A DNA stretch of 64,000 bases from Mesorhizobium japonicum MAFF 303099 (GCF_000009625.1 NC_002678.2:1240001-1304000), one strand, 5' to 3'; numbered from the stretch's first letter, positions 16,367 through 26,037 are shown. Notes: a model not told the origin generated them from the sequence alone. Program-made: numbers and translations.

Positions 16367-17920
16367 TCACGACACCGGTGGCGCGCCGCCCTCTTCGGTG
16401 CGCCGCGCGATGAATTCGTCGAGCACTCCGGCGGTGGCGGCAGCCGAAGCTGGCGGCTCGAAATCGGCAAGGATGCGTTTCCAGATGCCGGTAGCGCGCT
16501 CGCTGGCGGTCTTTGATCCGCTTTGCGTCCAGTTGCCGAAATTCGACCAGTCGGCCACCAGTGGCTCATAGAATGCGGTGCGGTAGCGCGCCATCGTGTG
16601 GCTGGCCGAGAAGAAATGCCCGCCAGGCTGCACTTCGGCGATGGCCTCGAAACCGATCGCGTCTTCGTCGCCAGGCGTTGCCGCGCAAAGCTCGGCAATC
16701 GACTGCACCGCCTCGATGTCGGTGATCAGCTTCTCGAACGAGACGCTCAGGCCACCCTCCAGCCAGCCCGCGGCGTGGATGCACACGGTGGCGCCGGCAA
16801 GCACCGAGCCCCAAAGGGCGAACTGCGACTCATGGGCTGCCTGCGCATCGGAAATGTTAGCGGCACTGCCGGCGCCCGAACGCCAGGGAAGGCCGATGAA
16901 GCGAGCCAATTGGCCGGCTCCCAGTGTGGCCTTGACGTGTTCGGGCGTGCCGAACGCCGGAGCGCCCGACTTCATGTCGACATTGGAGGAGAAGGAGCCG
17001 TAAAGCACGGGTGCGCCCGGTCGCACGATCTGCGCCAATGCCAGACCGGCCAGCGCCTCGGCATGCTGCAGCGTCAGCGCGCCGGCGACCGTGATCGGCG
17101 CCATCGCGCCTGCCAGGCAGAACGGCGTGATGACCAGGACCTGCCCGGCGCGGGCGAAGTCGATGATGCCTTGCGCCATCGGAATGTCGAGCTGGCGCGG
17201 TGAGTTGGTGTTGATGATGGTGTAGCAATGGGCGCCGGCGCGGAATTCATCCTCTGACTGCCCGCGCGCCAGCCGGATCATCTCAAACCCATCCTCGACC
17301 TGCGGCGTGCCGCGCGCGAAGACAAAGGGGAACTTGTCGGACTGCGTCAGCTGCGCGCGGTTGACCGCATAGTGGCGAAAACGGTTGTCGACATCCTGCG
17401 GCTCGATGCAGGGGCAAAGCATGTGCAGTACGTCGAAATGCTGGATGAGCTTGGTCAATTCCTCGAAGGCGCCGAGCGTTCCCGGCCGGCGGCCGCGTTC
17501 GAGATCGGTGACGTTAGGCGCGCCTGCGCCGGCGAGGAACGTCATCGAGCCGAGTTCGAGCAAAAGATCGCGACTGCGGTCGCCCGCCAGCGCTGGAATT
17601 GATTTTGGCGCCGAGGCCAGTGCCGCGGCCACGATGTCGCGGCCGATGCGCACCATGTCAGTGTCCGGGTCCACAAGCGCACCGGCGCGAGCGAAGATCT
17701 CCCGCGCCTGCGGCAACAGCACCTTGATGCCGAGCTCCTCCAGCACGCGCAGCGCCGTGTCGTGGATGGAAGCCACCTGGTCATCCGAAAAGATCGGCTG
17801 CGGCAGGAACGGGTTCTTCAGCGACCGGTAGTTGGGCCGGCGGCTGCTTTCGCTGCCGGCTTCGCCCGTGCGTCCACGCCGGCGCTCGCGCCTCATGTCT
17901 CGTGCCGCGTCATCGATCAT
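16367..17920 (-). CDS. MttB-family (trimethylamine methyltransferase-like) protein, non-pyrrolysine
   Basis: A 517-aa member of the trimethylamine methyltransferase (MttB) superfamily. The frame is closed by a single stop and has no in-frame amber codon, so it is a non-pyrrolysine homologue like the glycine-betaine methyltransferases. It has LRVLEELGIKVLLPQAREIF near residue 50 and the barrel segments MTFLAGAGAPNVTDLERGRRPG and YGSFSSNVDMKSGAPAFGTPEH. I chose ATG 17920 with GAGGAGG upstream. The gene starts 13 bp after the stop of a FAD/GcvT oxidoreductase, so the two form one operon. The likely substrate class is quaternary amines. No corrinoid protein is encoded nearby, which leaves the methyl acceptor open. 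Confidence 0.87.
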   Translation of the reverse strand: MIDDAARDMRRERRRGRTGEAGSESSRRPNYRSLKNPFLPQPIFSDDQVASIHDTALRVLEELGIKVLLPQAREIFARAGALVDPDTDMVRIGRDIVAAALASAPKSIPALAGDRSRDLLLELGSMTFLAGAGAPNVTDLERGRRPGTLGAFEELTKLIQHFDVLHMLCPCIEPQDVDNRFRHYAVNRAQLTQSDKFPFVFARGTPQVEDGFEMIRLARGQSEDEFRAGAHCYTIINTNSPRQLDIPMAQGIIDFARAGQVLVITPFCLAGAMAPITVAGALTLQHAEALAGLALAQIVRPGAPVLYGSFSSNVDMKSGAPAFGTPEHVKATLGAGQLARFIGLPWRSGAGSAANISDAQAAHESQFALWGSVLAGATVCIHAAGWLEGGLSVSFEKLITDIEAVQSIAELCAATPGDEDAIGFEAIAEVQPGGHFFSASHTMARYRTAFYEPLVADWSNFGNWTQSGSKTASERATGIWKRILADFEPPASAAATAGVLDEFIARRTEEGGAPPVS

Positions 17921-17933
17921 CGCAAAATCCTCC

Positions 17934-20345
17934 TCATTGCCGCATCGCCTTGCCCGAGGGATCGTAGGGTGACGCCGCGATGACGCGAGCCGGCCGTTCG
18001 ACGCCGACAATGTGCACCGAAAGCGCCGTACCCTCCTCGGCAAAATCGCCGTCCACCAACGCCAGCGCGACGCTTCTGCCGATCGTGTAGCCAAAGCCGC
18101 CCGAAGTGACGAAGCCGACGCGGCGGCCGTCACGCCAGACCGGCTCGAAGCCGCTGGCGTCGGCATCGAGCGCATTGATCTCCAACGTCACGATCCGTTG
18201 CGCGGTGCCGGTATCGCGCTCCTTCAGCGCCGCCTCGCGGCCAACGAAATCGCCCTTGTCGAAGGCAATAAAGCGGTCGAGGCCGGTCTGGCGTGACGTG
18301 TAACCCTGCGTGAATTCGCGCGACCAGATGCCGAAGCTTTTCTCCAGCCTTAGCGAGTTGAGCGCGTAGTAGCCGATCTCGGCCAGCCCGAGATCCTCGC
18401 CGGCGGCGAGCAGCGTCTCACGCAGCGCGGCATGCATGGTCACGGGGCAGTTGATCTCGAAGCCCAGCTCGCCCGCGATGGACAGGCGGGCAAGCCGTGC
18501 CTGCACCATGCCGATGTCGAACGCGCCGCAGGCCATGAAGGGCAGCGCCGCACTGGAGACATCCTGATGCGTCGTACGTTCCAGGATTTTGCGCGCATTC
18601 GGCCCGGTCAGCAGGAAGCCGCCCGTCGCGTCCGAGATGTCGGTGACGGTGACGCCCTCTCCTGCCCGGGTCTCGAACCAGCGCATGTGGAATTCCCTGA
18701 GATAGTAGGAGCCCATCAGCCAATAGTCGCCGTCGCCCCAGTTGATCACGGTGAGGTCGCCCTTCAGCCGTCCATCCGGCCCGAGCATCGGCGCCAGCCG
18801 CGCCTGTCCCGCCTTAGGCAGCCTGCAGGCCAGCAGCCGGTCGAGCCATGCCCGCGCACTTGGCCCCGACACGGAATAGCGCGCATAGGCCGAGATATCG
18901 ACGAGACCGGCGGCGCGCCGGACCTGCAGCGCTTCATCGCCGACGATGTCGAAGGCGTTGGAGCGCTTGAGCGTGGTGTTCTCGCGAAAGCCCATCGGCG
19001 CGAAATAGGCCGGGATTTCCAGCCCCCACGACGCCGTCCATTCGCAGCCCGCCGCACTCATGCCGTCATAGGCGCCGGGGCGTTTCAAGGGCCGGCCCGC
19101 CGGCAGCCGCTCATTGGGGAAAGTCATGACGAAACGGCGCGCATAGAATTGCCGCGTCGTTTGTCTGAGATATTCGCGGTTGGCGGCGAAGGCGCCGTAG
19201 CGCGCAATGTCCATGCCGAAAATGTCCGCCTGCGGCTCGCCATGGATCATCCATTCGGCCAGCGATTTGCCGACGCCGCCGCCCTGACTGAAGCCGGCCA
19301 TGACGCCGCAGGCGACCCAGTAGTTTTTCAGGCCGCGCACCGGTCCCACGATCGGATTGCCGTCGGGGGTAAAGGTGAAGGCGCCGTTGACCCATTTGCG
19401 GATGCCGGCGCTCGCCAGGCAGGGAAAGCGCTCATGCGCCTTGGCGAGTTCCGGGCTGATGCGGTCTATGTCCTCCGGGATCAGCTCGATGCCGTAGTCC
19501 CATGGCGCGCCGTCCATGTTCCAATGCTTGGGGTTCTGCTCGTAGACGCCGAGCAGCACGCCTTTGCGCTCCTGGCGCAGGTAGGAAAAGCCGTCGAGAT
19601 CGACCGCAAGGCCGAGCTCCCGGTCGAGAGCGGCGATCTCCGGAATGTCCTCGGTGACGAAATAATGGTGCTCCATCGGCGTCACCGGCAGGTCGACGCC
19701 GGCCATGCGGCCGAGCTGCTTGGCCCACAGCCCGCCGGCGTTGACGACATGCTCGGCGATGATGGTGCCCTGCTCCGTGACGACGTCCCAATGGCCGTCC
19801 GCGCGAGACTTCAACTCGACGACACGGTTGCGCAGGATCACGTCGGCGCCGCGCTTCTTGGCGGCACCCGCATAGGCATGCGTCGTGCCATAGGGGTCGA
19901 GATGACCCTCATTGGCATCGTAGAGACCACCAAGCACGCCAGTGACGTCGACGATCGGACAGATTTCCTTGATCTCGTCAGGGGTCACCAGCCTGGCGGT
20001 TTCGATGCCGACCGACTGGAATACCGCCCAGGCCGATTTCAACCATTCCCAGCGCTGGGGATCGCTGGCCATGTTGACGCCACCGGTCATGTGCAGGCCG
20101 ATATTCCAGCCGGATTCGGCCTCGATCTCGCGGTAGAGCTTGATGGTGTAATCCTGCAGAGCCGCGACGTTGGGATCGGCGTTGAGCGCATGAAACCCGG
20201 CTGCCGCATGCCAGGTCGAACCGGCGGTCAGTTCGGCACGCTCGATCAGTGCCACGTCAGGCCAGCCGAACCGCGTCAGATGGTAGAGCACCGAGGCACC
20301 GACCACCCCGCCCCCGATGACGACTGCACGGTAGTGCGACTTCAA
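17934..20345 (-). CDS. Dimethylglycine/sarcosine dehydrogenase-like FAD oxidoreductase with GcvT domains
   Basis: An 803-aa enzyme with an N-terminal FAD-binding DAO domain and C-terminal aminomethyltransferase (GcvT) domains. VVIGGGVVGASVLYHL starts at residue 8, and STWHAAAGFH near 43 resembles the His-flavin region of the family. The GcvT part includes GGFLLTGPNARKILE near 580 and LRLEKSFGIWSREFTQGYT near 670. Family members oxidise N-methyl groups of dimethylglycine or sarcosine and hand the one-carbon unit to tetrahydrofolate. It is the first gene of the operon with the MttB homologue, and a 20-bp palindrome lies about 40 bp upstream. A joint role in methylamine/betaine demethylation is inferred. 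Confidence 0.9.
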   Translation of the reverse strand: MKSHYRAVVIGGGVVGASVLYHLTRFGWPDVALIERAELTAGSTWHAAAGFHALNADPNVAALQDYTIKLYREIEAESGWNIGLHMTGGVNMASDPQRWEWLKSAWAVFQSVGIETARLVTPDEIKEICPIVDVTGVLGGLYDANEGHLDPYGTTHAYAGAAKKRGADVILRNRVVELKSRADGHWDVVTEQGTIIAEHVVNAGGLWAKQLGRMAGVDLPVTPMEHHYFVTEDIPEIAALDRELGLAVDLDGFSYLRQERKGVLLGVYEQNPKHWNMDGAPWDYGIELIPEDIDRISPELAKAHERFPCLASAGIRKWVNGAFTFTPDGNPIVGPVRGLKNYWVACGVMAGFSQGGGVGKSLAEWMIHGEPQADIFGMDIARYGAFAANREYLRQTTRQFYARRFVMTFPNERLPAGRPLKRPGAYDGMSAAGCEWTASWGLEIPAYFAPMGFRENTTLKRSNAFDIVGDEALQVRRAAGLVDISAYARYSVSGPSARAWLDRLLACRLPKAGQARLAPMLGPDGRLKGDLTVINWGDGDYWLMGSYYLREFHMRWFETRAGEGVTVTDISDATGGFLLTGPNARKILERTTHQDVSSAALPFMACGAFDIGMVQARLARLSIAGELGFEINCPVTMHAALRETLLAAGEDLGLAEIGYYALNSLRLEKSFGIWSREFTQGYTSRQTGLDRFIAFDKGDFVGREAALKERDTGTAQRIVTLEINALDADASGFEPVWRDGRRVGFVTSGGFGYTIGRSVALALVDGDFAEEGTALSVHIVGVERPARVIAASPYDPSGKAMRQ

Positions 20346-20384
20346 GGCTTCCCTCCCGGTCTGTCAGAAGCGCACCATATACGC

Positions 20385-20404
20385 ACTAGACATAAGTGTC
20401 CAGT
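20385..20404. promoter_or_regulatory. 20-bp palindromic operator candidate
   Basis: ACTAGACATAAGTGTCCAGT is an 8-4-8 inverted repeat with one mismatch between arms. It stands 40-59 bp upstream of the FAD oxidoreductase start, where a promoter is expected. The spacing suits a dimeric helix-turn-helix repressor, for example of the GntR type. No regulator gene is adjacent, so the binding protein is unknown. Confidence 0.6.
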
Positions 20405-20641
20405 ACTGCGCTTGCAGGCTCGGACGGATGCGTGGGGATGATCCATTCTTCCGCCCCGCCGCGTGTTTTTTCCGGCTTGTGAACGCGCCAGCGGGCGGAC
20501 ATGCCGCACTGTCACGCAAGCATCATGTTCGCGCCGTAGATCGCTTTCGGGGGGCGGCGCGCGGCATCATCGATGTACCGCCTCTTTAAGCTTTTTCGCT
20601 CTTCGGCCGCTCCGGCACATCTGTCACAAAGAGGATCATCC

Positions 20642-22111
20642 ATGAAACACCTGCACCGAACCGCCTCGCTCGGCGTCGCGCTGGCCTTGTTCACTGCCTT
20701 GTCGCCAGCGCTCGCCGACAGCACCGCGACCGTCGGCGGCCTCGTCAACAAGGGCCTGGTCGGCGTCGGCCGCATCCCAGCCGCGCAGCGCGACAAATTC
20801 GGCGAGACGTTCGGCTCGGGTTCCGGCATGGCGATCGACACATCGGGCTGGACGCATGATGCGGGCACCTACAAGGGTTCGCTCTGGCTGCTGCCGGATC
20901 GTGGCTACAATGTCGCCGGCACCACCGACTACCGGCCGCGCCTCAACACCATCGGCATCGAATTTACCCCGGCCGCACCTGGCGCCGCTGGCCAGGAACA
21001 GACCGAAGTCAAGGCGACGCTTGCCGACACCATGCTTCTGACCGACGACAAGGGCGCCGACGCCACCGGCCTCGATCCGCTGTCGGATGTACGCGCCGCC
21101 GCCGGCGATATGCCGATGTTGCCCGCCGCCACCAATGGCAAGCTCGCCCTCGACAACGAGGCGATCGTGCGGCTGCCCGACGGCTCGATGTTCATCTCCG
21201 ACGAATATGGCCCCAACATCTACCGCTTCTCGGCGCAGGGCCGCCTGCTGTCGGCGACCCAGCCGCCGGCGGCGCTGGTGCCGATGCGCAAGGGCGCGCC
21301 GAACTTCTCCTCGGACAATCCTGGCCCCGGTGCCGCCGAGCCCGACCCGAAGGATCCCGAGACCGGCCGCCAAAACAACCAGGGCCTGGAAGGCATGGCG
21401 ATGACGCCGGACGGCAAGTTCCTGATTGCCGTGCTGCAGTCGGCGACCCGGCAGGATGGCGGAGATTCAGGCTCGACCCGGCAGAACACCAGGGCGCTGG
21501 TCTATGACGCCTCCGACCTCGCCCATCTCAAGCTGGCGCATGAATATGTCGTGCCGCTGCCGGTGTTCAAGGACGCCAAAGGCAAGACCAAGGTCGCCGC
21601 GCAAAGCGAGATCGTGGCGCTGTCGGACACGTCCTTCCTGATGCTGGCGCGCGACAGCGGCAACGGCCAGGGCGTCAAGGGCGACACCTCGCTTCTGCGC
21701 CAGATCTTCGTCGTCGACGTTTCGGCCGCGACCGACATCGCGGGCGGCCCTTTCGACGCCGCCGACAAGCCGGTCGCGCCCAAGGGCGTGCTTGATCCGT
21801 CGGTGACGCCGGCCAAGCTGACGCCGTTCATCGACATCAACGACAATACGCAGCTCAATCGCTTCGGCCTGCACAATGGCGCCCCGAACGACGACAACAA
21901 TCTCTCGGAGAAGTGGGAAGCGATGTCGCTGGCCAGCGTGCTCGATCCGAAGCTGCCCGACGACTATTTCTTGTTCGTCGCCAATGACAACGACTTCCTC
22001 GCCCAGGACGGTTTCCAGGTCGGCGCCCCCTACAAGGCCGATGACGGCGCCAATGTCGACACCATCTTACTGGTCTATCAGGTCACGCTTCCCGACCTCG
22101 CCAAGAAGTAA
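20642..22111 (+). CDS. Exported esterase-like phytase-family protein
   Basis: A 489-aa exported protein of the family annotated as esterase-like activity of phytase. The signal peptide is residues 1-24 (ASLGVALALFTALSPALA). The body has beta-propeller-type repeats with GSGMAIDTSGW, LDNEAIVRLPDGSMFISDEYGPNIYRF near residue 175 and NQGLEGMAMTPDGKFL near 245. LSEKWEAMSLASVL lies near 440. The true start is ATG 20642 after AAGAGGA. The natural substrate, phosphate ester or other, is not known. The gene ends in a hairpin shared with the convergent transpeptidase gene. Confidence 0.85.
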   Translation: MKHLHRTASLGVALALFTALSPALADSTATVGGLVNKGLVGVGRIPAAQRDKFGETFGSGSGMAIDTSGWTHDAGTYKGSLWLLPDRGYNVAGTTDYRPRLNTIGIEFTPAAPGAAGQEQTEVKATLADTMLLTDDKGADATGLDPLSDVRAAAGDMPMLPAATNGKLALDNEAIVRLPDGSMFISDEYGPNIYRFSAQGRLLSATQPPAALVPMRKGAPNFSSDNPGPGAAEPDPKDPETGRQNNQGLEGMAMTPDGKFLIAVLQSATRQDGGDSGSTRQNTRALVYDASDLAHLKLAHEYVVPLPVFKDAKGKTKVAAQSEIVALSDTSFLMLARDSGNGQGVKGDTSLLRQIFVVDVSAATDIAGGPFDAADKPVAPKGVLDPSVTPAKLTPFIDINDNTQLNRFGLHNGAPNDDNNLSEKWEAMSLASVLDPKLPDDYFLFVANDNDFLAQDGFQVGAPYKADDGANVDTILLVYQVTLPDLAKK

Positions 22112-22121
22112 GACCGTCATC

Positions 22122-22150
22122 CAGGCGGGCGCGCTTGGCGCGTCCGCCTG
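22122..22150. terminator. Bidirectional hairpin between convergent genes
   Basis: Two 13-nt arms (22122-22134 and 22138-22150) pair perfectly except for one G-T wobble around the loop TTG. The hairpin fills the gap between the phytase-like gene (stop 22111) and the convergent L,D-transpeptidase (stop 22164). T-runs are absent, so efficiency is uncertain. Confidence 0.6.
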
Positions 22151-22163
22151 AGATTCTGAAAGC

Positions 22164-22955
22164 CTACTTCAAGAACTCCGCGTCCTTCGGCACGCCGGCA
22201 TCGATCGGCTCGGCCGTCCTGCTCGACACGGCCATGATCTTGCCGGCGGCGGACAGGTTCGGCCGCACGAAGACCTGCGCGGGACCGTTGACGCGGCTGT
22301 AGAGGTCGATGATGTCCTGGTTCATGAAGCGCACACAGCCCGACGAGGCGTTCTTGCCGATGGAATCCCACTCCGGCGTGCCGTGCAGCCGGTACATCGT
22401 GTCCTTGCCGTCGCGGAACAGATAGAGCGCGCGGGCGCCGAGCGGGCTTTGCGGGCCTGGCGGCATGCCGTCCTTGAATTTCGCCAGTTCCGGCCGGCGT
22501 TGGATCATTTCCGGCGGCGGCGTCCACACCGGCCACTTCTTCCGCGCCTGGACCACGGCGCTGCCAGTCCAGCCGAAGCCGGCCTTGCCGAGGCTGACGC
22601 CGTAGCGGATGGCCTTGCCGCCATCGCGCACCAGATAGAGGAAATGCTCGGAGACATCGACGACGATGGTGCCGGGTTTCTCTCCGGTCGGGTCGGCCAC
22701 GATCTGGCGCACGAACTTCGGATCGAGCTTGGCCACCGGGATCGCCGGCAGTTGATAGCCCTCGTCGGTGCGCGCCGCGTACATGGTTGCGGTATCGCCG
22801 AACGCCGCATCGGGTGGCGCCGCGGCCACCGGTGGCGGCGTCACCACCTCCGTCGTGGTGCACGCCGAAAGAGCCATCGAGGCCGCGCCCAAAGCGGACG
22901 CACCGAGAAACGCGCGCCGGTTCAGGCGCTCGGAAAACAGCGGACTATCGGACAT
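22164..22955 (-). CDS. L,D-transpeptidase (ErfK/YbiS/YcfS/YnhG family), lipoprotein-like
   Basis: A 263-aa periplasmic L,D-transpeptidase that forms 3-3 crosslinks in peptidoglycan or links proteins to it. The active-site region HGTPEWDSIGKNASSGCVR near residues 198-216 carries the conserved His, Ser and catalytic Cys. The N-terminus has RRAFLGASALGAASMALSAC, which is both a Tat-type RR motif and a lipobox (LSAC), so it may be a Tat-exported lipoprotein. The start ATG 22955 follows GGGGGG. Polar growth in Rhizobiales depends heavily on such enzymes, so several paralogues are expected in the genome. Confidence 0.92.
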   Translation of the reverse strand: MSDSPLFSERLNRRAFLGASALGAASMALSACTTTEVVTPPPVAAAPPDAAFGDTATMYAARTDEGYQLPAIPVAKLDPKFVRQIVADPTGEKPGTIVVDVSEHFLYLVRDGGKAIRYGVSLGKAGFGWTGSAVVQARKKWPVWTPPPEMIQRRPELAKFKDGMPPGPQSPLGARALYLFRDGKDTMYRLHGTPEWDSIGKNASSGCVRFMNQDIIDLYSRVNGPAQVFVRPNLSAAGKIMAVSSRTAEPIDAGVPKDAEFLK

Positions 22956-23160
22956 GACCCCCCCGGCTATTCGCAAGATCTGATAGGAATGCGGGCCCCA
23001 CGCCCCCGCGATCAATAGCCCATTCCGGAAGCTTTGAGAACATGGTTAGACCGAGATGCGCCAGGAGACCTCCGGCCAAGCTTTTCCGACGCCGCATCGA
23101 CCTGCCTCGTTGAATCGGCAATGATGGTGGGGCCAGATCACCTTTGCCGAGTTGCCAGCC

Positions 23161-24633
23161 ATGGACGAAAAAATGCCCGCGCGCCGGCGCACCGGCGACC
23201 TGACCAGCGGCCCGATCCCGCGCACGCTGCTGCTGTTTGCCTTGCCGGTGCTGGGTTCCAACGTGCTGCAGTCGCTCAACGGGTCGATCAATGCCGTCTG
23301 GGTCGGCCGCTTTCTCGGTGAATCGGCGCTGACCGCGACCTCCAACGCCAACCTCGTCCTGTTCCTGATCCTGGGCACCGTGTTCGGCATCGGCATGGCG
23401 GCGACCATCCTGGTGGCGCAGTCGGTCGGCGCCCGCGACCTGCCCGAGGCGCGCCGCATCGTTGGCACCAGCGCTACCTTCTTCTTCTTCGTTTCGGTGG
23501 TCTTCGCCGTCTGCGGCTGGATCTGGGTCGATGCGATCCTCAACACGCTTGGCACGCCGGCGGACGCCTTGCCGCTGGCGCGTTCCTATCTGCGCATCAT
23601 CTTCGTCGCCGTGCCGATGATGAACCTTCTGTCCTTCGTCATGACCGTGCTGCGCGGTGCGGGCGATTCACGCACGCCCTTCATCTTCATGGCGCTGGCG
23701 GTCGTCCTCGACATCGTGCTCAACCCGCTGCTGATCCGCGGCATCGGCCCCTTCCCCGAACTTGGCATCGCCGGTTCCGCCACCGCGACGCTGATCGGCC
23801 AGACGGTGAGCGTGATTGCCATCCTTGTCGTGCTTTATTCGCGCAAGCATCCGCTGCGCCTTGCCGGTGCCAACCTCGCTCTGCTGCGGCCCGACCCTGC
23901 CTTGCTGCGCATCGTCGTCTTCAAGGGCGTGCCCATGGGCCTGCAGATGATCGTCATTTCGGCGGCAGCGCTGACAGTGATGGGCATCGTCAATTCCTAC
24001 GGTTCGCAGGTCGCCGCCGCCTACGGCATCGCCGCGCAGCTGTGGACCTACATCCAGATGCCGGCGCTGGCCATCGGCGCCGCGGTCTCCTCCATGGCGG
24101 CGCAGAATGTCGGCGCCGGCCGCTGGGATCGGATCGGCCGCGTCGCCGCCTCCGGCGTCGGCTTCAACCTCGTCCTGACCGGCGCCCTGGTCGCGCTGCT
24201 GTGGCTCTTCGACCGCCCGATCCTCGGCCTGTTCCTGAGCAGCGACAGCGCGGCGATCGACATCGCCGCGCACATCAACACGGCCGCATCCTGGTCGTTC
24301 ATCCTGTTCGGCATCACCATCGTGCTGTTCGCCACCGTGCGCGCCACCGGTGCGGTGATGCCGCCACTGATCATCCTGGTGATTTCGGTGCTCATCGTGC
24401 GCACCGGCTTTGCCTATTTCATGCGCGGCGTGATCGGCGAGGAAGCGCTGTGGTGGAGTTTCCCGGCCGGGTCGATCACCTCGCTGGTGCTGGCCGCCGC
24501 CTACTACCGTTTCGGCGGTTGGCGCACATTGCACATGATCGAGAACAGGCCGGCCGCCGGCGAGCCGCCGGACACTGGCCTTGGCGTGCCGCGCGGCCGC
24601 GCCAACATGGCGCCCGAGACGCCGAACGGCTGA
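23161..24633 (+). CDS. MATE-family efflux transporter
   Basis: A multidrug and toxin extrusion transporter of about 490 aa, with twelve hydrophobic helices in two MatE halves. The first half starts at RTLLLFALPVLGSNVLQSL and contains NAVWVGRFLG. The second half begins near PMGLQMIVISAAALTVMGIVN and QLWTYIQMPALAIGAAVSSMAAQNVGAG. It is driven by a Na+ or H+ gradient and exports cationic or organic compounds, but the specificity is unknown. ATG 23161 is preferred over the in-frame TTG 23152. It converges with the MFS gene downstream. Confidence 0.92.
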   Translation: MDEKMPARRRTGDLTSGPIPRTLLLFALPVLGSNVLQSLNGSINAVWVGRFLGESALTATSNANLVLFLILGTVFGIGMAATILVAQSVGARDLPEARRIVGTSATFFFFVSVVFAVCGWIWVDAILNTLGTPADALPLARSYLRIIFVAVPMMNLLSFVMTVLRGAGDSRTPFIFMALAVVLDIVLNPLLIRGIGPFPELGIAGSATATLIGQTVSVIAILVVLYSRKHPLRLAGANLALLRPDPALLRIVVFKGVPMGLQMIVISAAALTVMGIVNSYGSQVAAAYGIAAQLWTYIQMPALAIGAAVSSMAAQNVGAGRWDRIGRVAASGVGFNLVLTGALVALLWLFDRPILGLFLSSDSAAIDIAAHINTAASWSFILFGITIVLFATVRATGAVMPPLIILVISVLIVRTGFAYFMRGVIGEEALWWSFPAGSITSLVLAAAYYRFGGWRTLHMIENRPAAGEPPDTGLGVPRGRANMAPETPNG

Positions 24634-24675
24634 AAGCTGAGTTTACTGCCGTTGGCGACGCCGAGCCGTCAGCGA

Positions 24676-25914
24676 CTATCGCGCATGCTTCGCGCCAAAC
24701 GCGAGCGCCACCAAGGAAAAGATCGTGATCATGCCGGCAAAGGCCAGGCTTGCCGTCGTCGCGGTGGTCCAATTCGACAGAATGCCGATACCGATGACTG
24801 GCAGCGCATTGCCACAAAAGCAGCAGATGAAAAAGGCCGATACCACCTCGGCGCGCCTTTCGGCAGGCGCAATCTGGTTGACCACTTGCAAACCGCCACG
24901 ATAGCCGAGCGCCGACGCCACGCCGCAGCAAGCGGTGGCGATGATCATGATGGCCATCGAGCCGAAGAATTGTGCCGCCACCACCAATCCGACAGTGGGG
25001 ATGATCAAGACCAATGCCGTGAACATGGTGACACGGCTCGAGAGCCGCGTCGTCGCCAGAATGGTCAGGGCGGCCACGATCGTCAGTTCGAAAAACAGCG
25101 CGCCGGCTGCGGCATGGTTGGTCACCCGGAGTTGCTGCGCCAGGATGCTCGGCGCAAGTGCTGCGTAAAAGCCGACCAGTGCCATGGCGCCGAAGCCGGT
25201 CAGCGCAGGCGCCACGAAGCGGGCTCGGACGTTGCCAGGCACGGAAAGCTTGGGCCGCATCGAAATGTCCGCCAGTTTCCCTGGTCGTGAAACGGTCTCG
25301 CGCGTGCGCAGGATCAATATGGTGACCAGGACAAGCACAGCCAGATTGACAACGAAGGTCAGCCTGAGCGGCCATGGTGCATATTCGGCCAGCAGACCCG
25401 CTCCCAGCGCGCCAAGTCCGAGACCCAGGAAATTGGTGCTGGTGGCGATCGTAGCGGCACGCGACCTATCGCTGGTCGCGATCAGTTCGGTCAGCCATGC
25501 CGTGCCGGTCCCCGTACCGACGCCGATCGCCAGGCCCATCAGAATCCGCGCCGCGTCGAGCCACGCAACATTTTCGGCGAACAGGAAAAGCAACGTGCTG
25601 ACGACGGCCACACCCATCGCCGCCAAGGCAGCAGGCCGGCGGCCGATTACATCCGACAAGCCGCCGAAGATCAAAAGCGCCGCAAGATTGCCGATCACAT
25701 ACACGGCATAGATCAGGGTCAGCGTGATCTGGGAGAAACCGAACGCCTGCTTGTAGATGATGTAGAGCGGGGTCAATGCCGTGCTGCCGGCAAACAAGAC
25801 GGCGATCATGGCAGCAACGACCGCCCTTGCCGCAGCACCGCCAAATTCATTGTTACGTGTCAGGACGATGCTGTGAGCGGTCATTTCGACATCTTGGTTG
25901 TTGGGAAATCTCAT
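24676..25914 (-). CDS. MFS transporter
   Basis: A major facilitator superfamily permease of about 412 aa with twelve helices. The typical loop 2-3 motif appears as FGGLSDVIGRRPAALAAMG near residue 75. GIGVGTGTGTAW lies in helix 5, and RETVSRPG occurs in the central loop. Drug or metabolite export is likely, but the substrate is unknown. Start ATG 25914 has AAAGGCG 8 nt upstream. ATG 25884, ten codons in, is the alternative but has a poor ribosome site. It is divergent from the TMEM175-like gene. Confidence 0.87.
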   Translation of the reverse strand: MRFPNNQDVEMTAHSIVLTRNNEFGGAAARAVVAAMIAVLFAGSTALTPLYIIYKQAFGFSQITLTLIYAVYVIGNLAALLIFGGLSDVIGRRPAALAAMGVAVVSTLLFLFAENVAWLDAARILMGLAIGVGTGTGTAWLTELIATSDRSRAATIATSTNFLGLGLGALGAGLLAEYAPWPLRLTFVVNLAVLVLVTILILRTRETVSRPGKLADISMRPKLSVPGNVRARFVAPALTGFGAMALVGFYAALAPSILAQQLRVTNHAAAGALFFELTIVAALTILATTRLSSRVTMFTALVLIIPTVGLVVAAQFFGSMAIMIIATACCGVASALGYRGGLQVVNQIAPAERRAEVVSAFFICCFCGNALPVIGIGILSNWTTATTASLAFAGMITIFSLVALAFGAKHAR

Positions 25915-26037
25915 CACCAACGCCTTTGCAGGGCGTGCGTTCCTCGCCCTGAATTCACTCCTGACAAGTTTGAAGTTCGCCCATGGCGCTGGGCGAAATC
26001 CTCTCTTACCTTTGACCGGATTGGTAAGGGGGAATCC

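Noticed and set aside
16367..18175. Pyrrolysine-containing MttB with N-terminal extension
   Set aside because: No in-frame TAG exists in the gene, and the extension overlaps the upstream FAD oxidoreductase in another frame.
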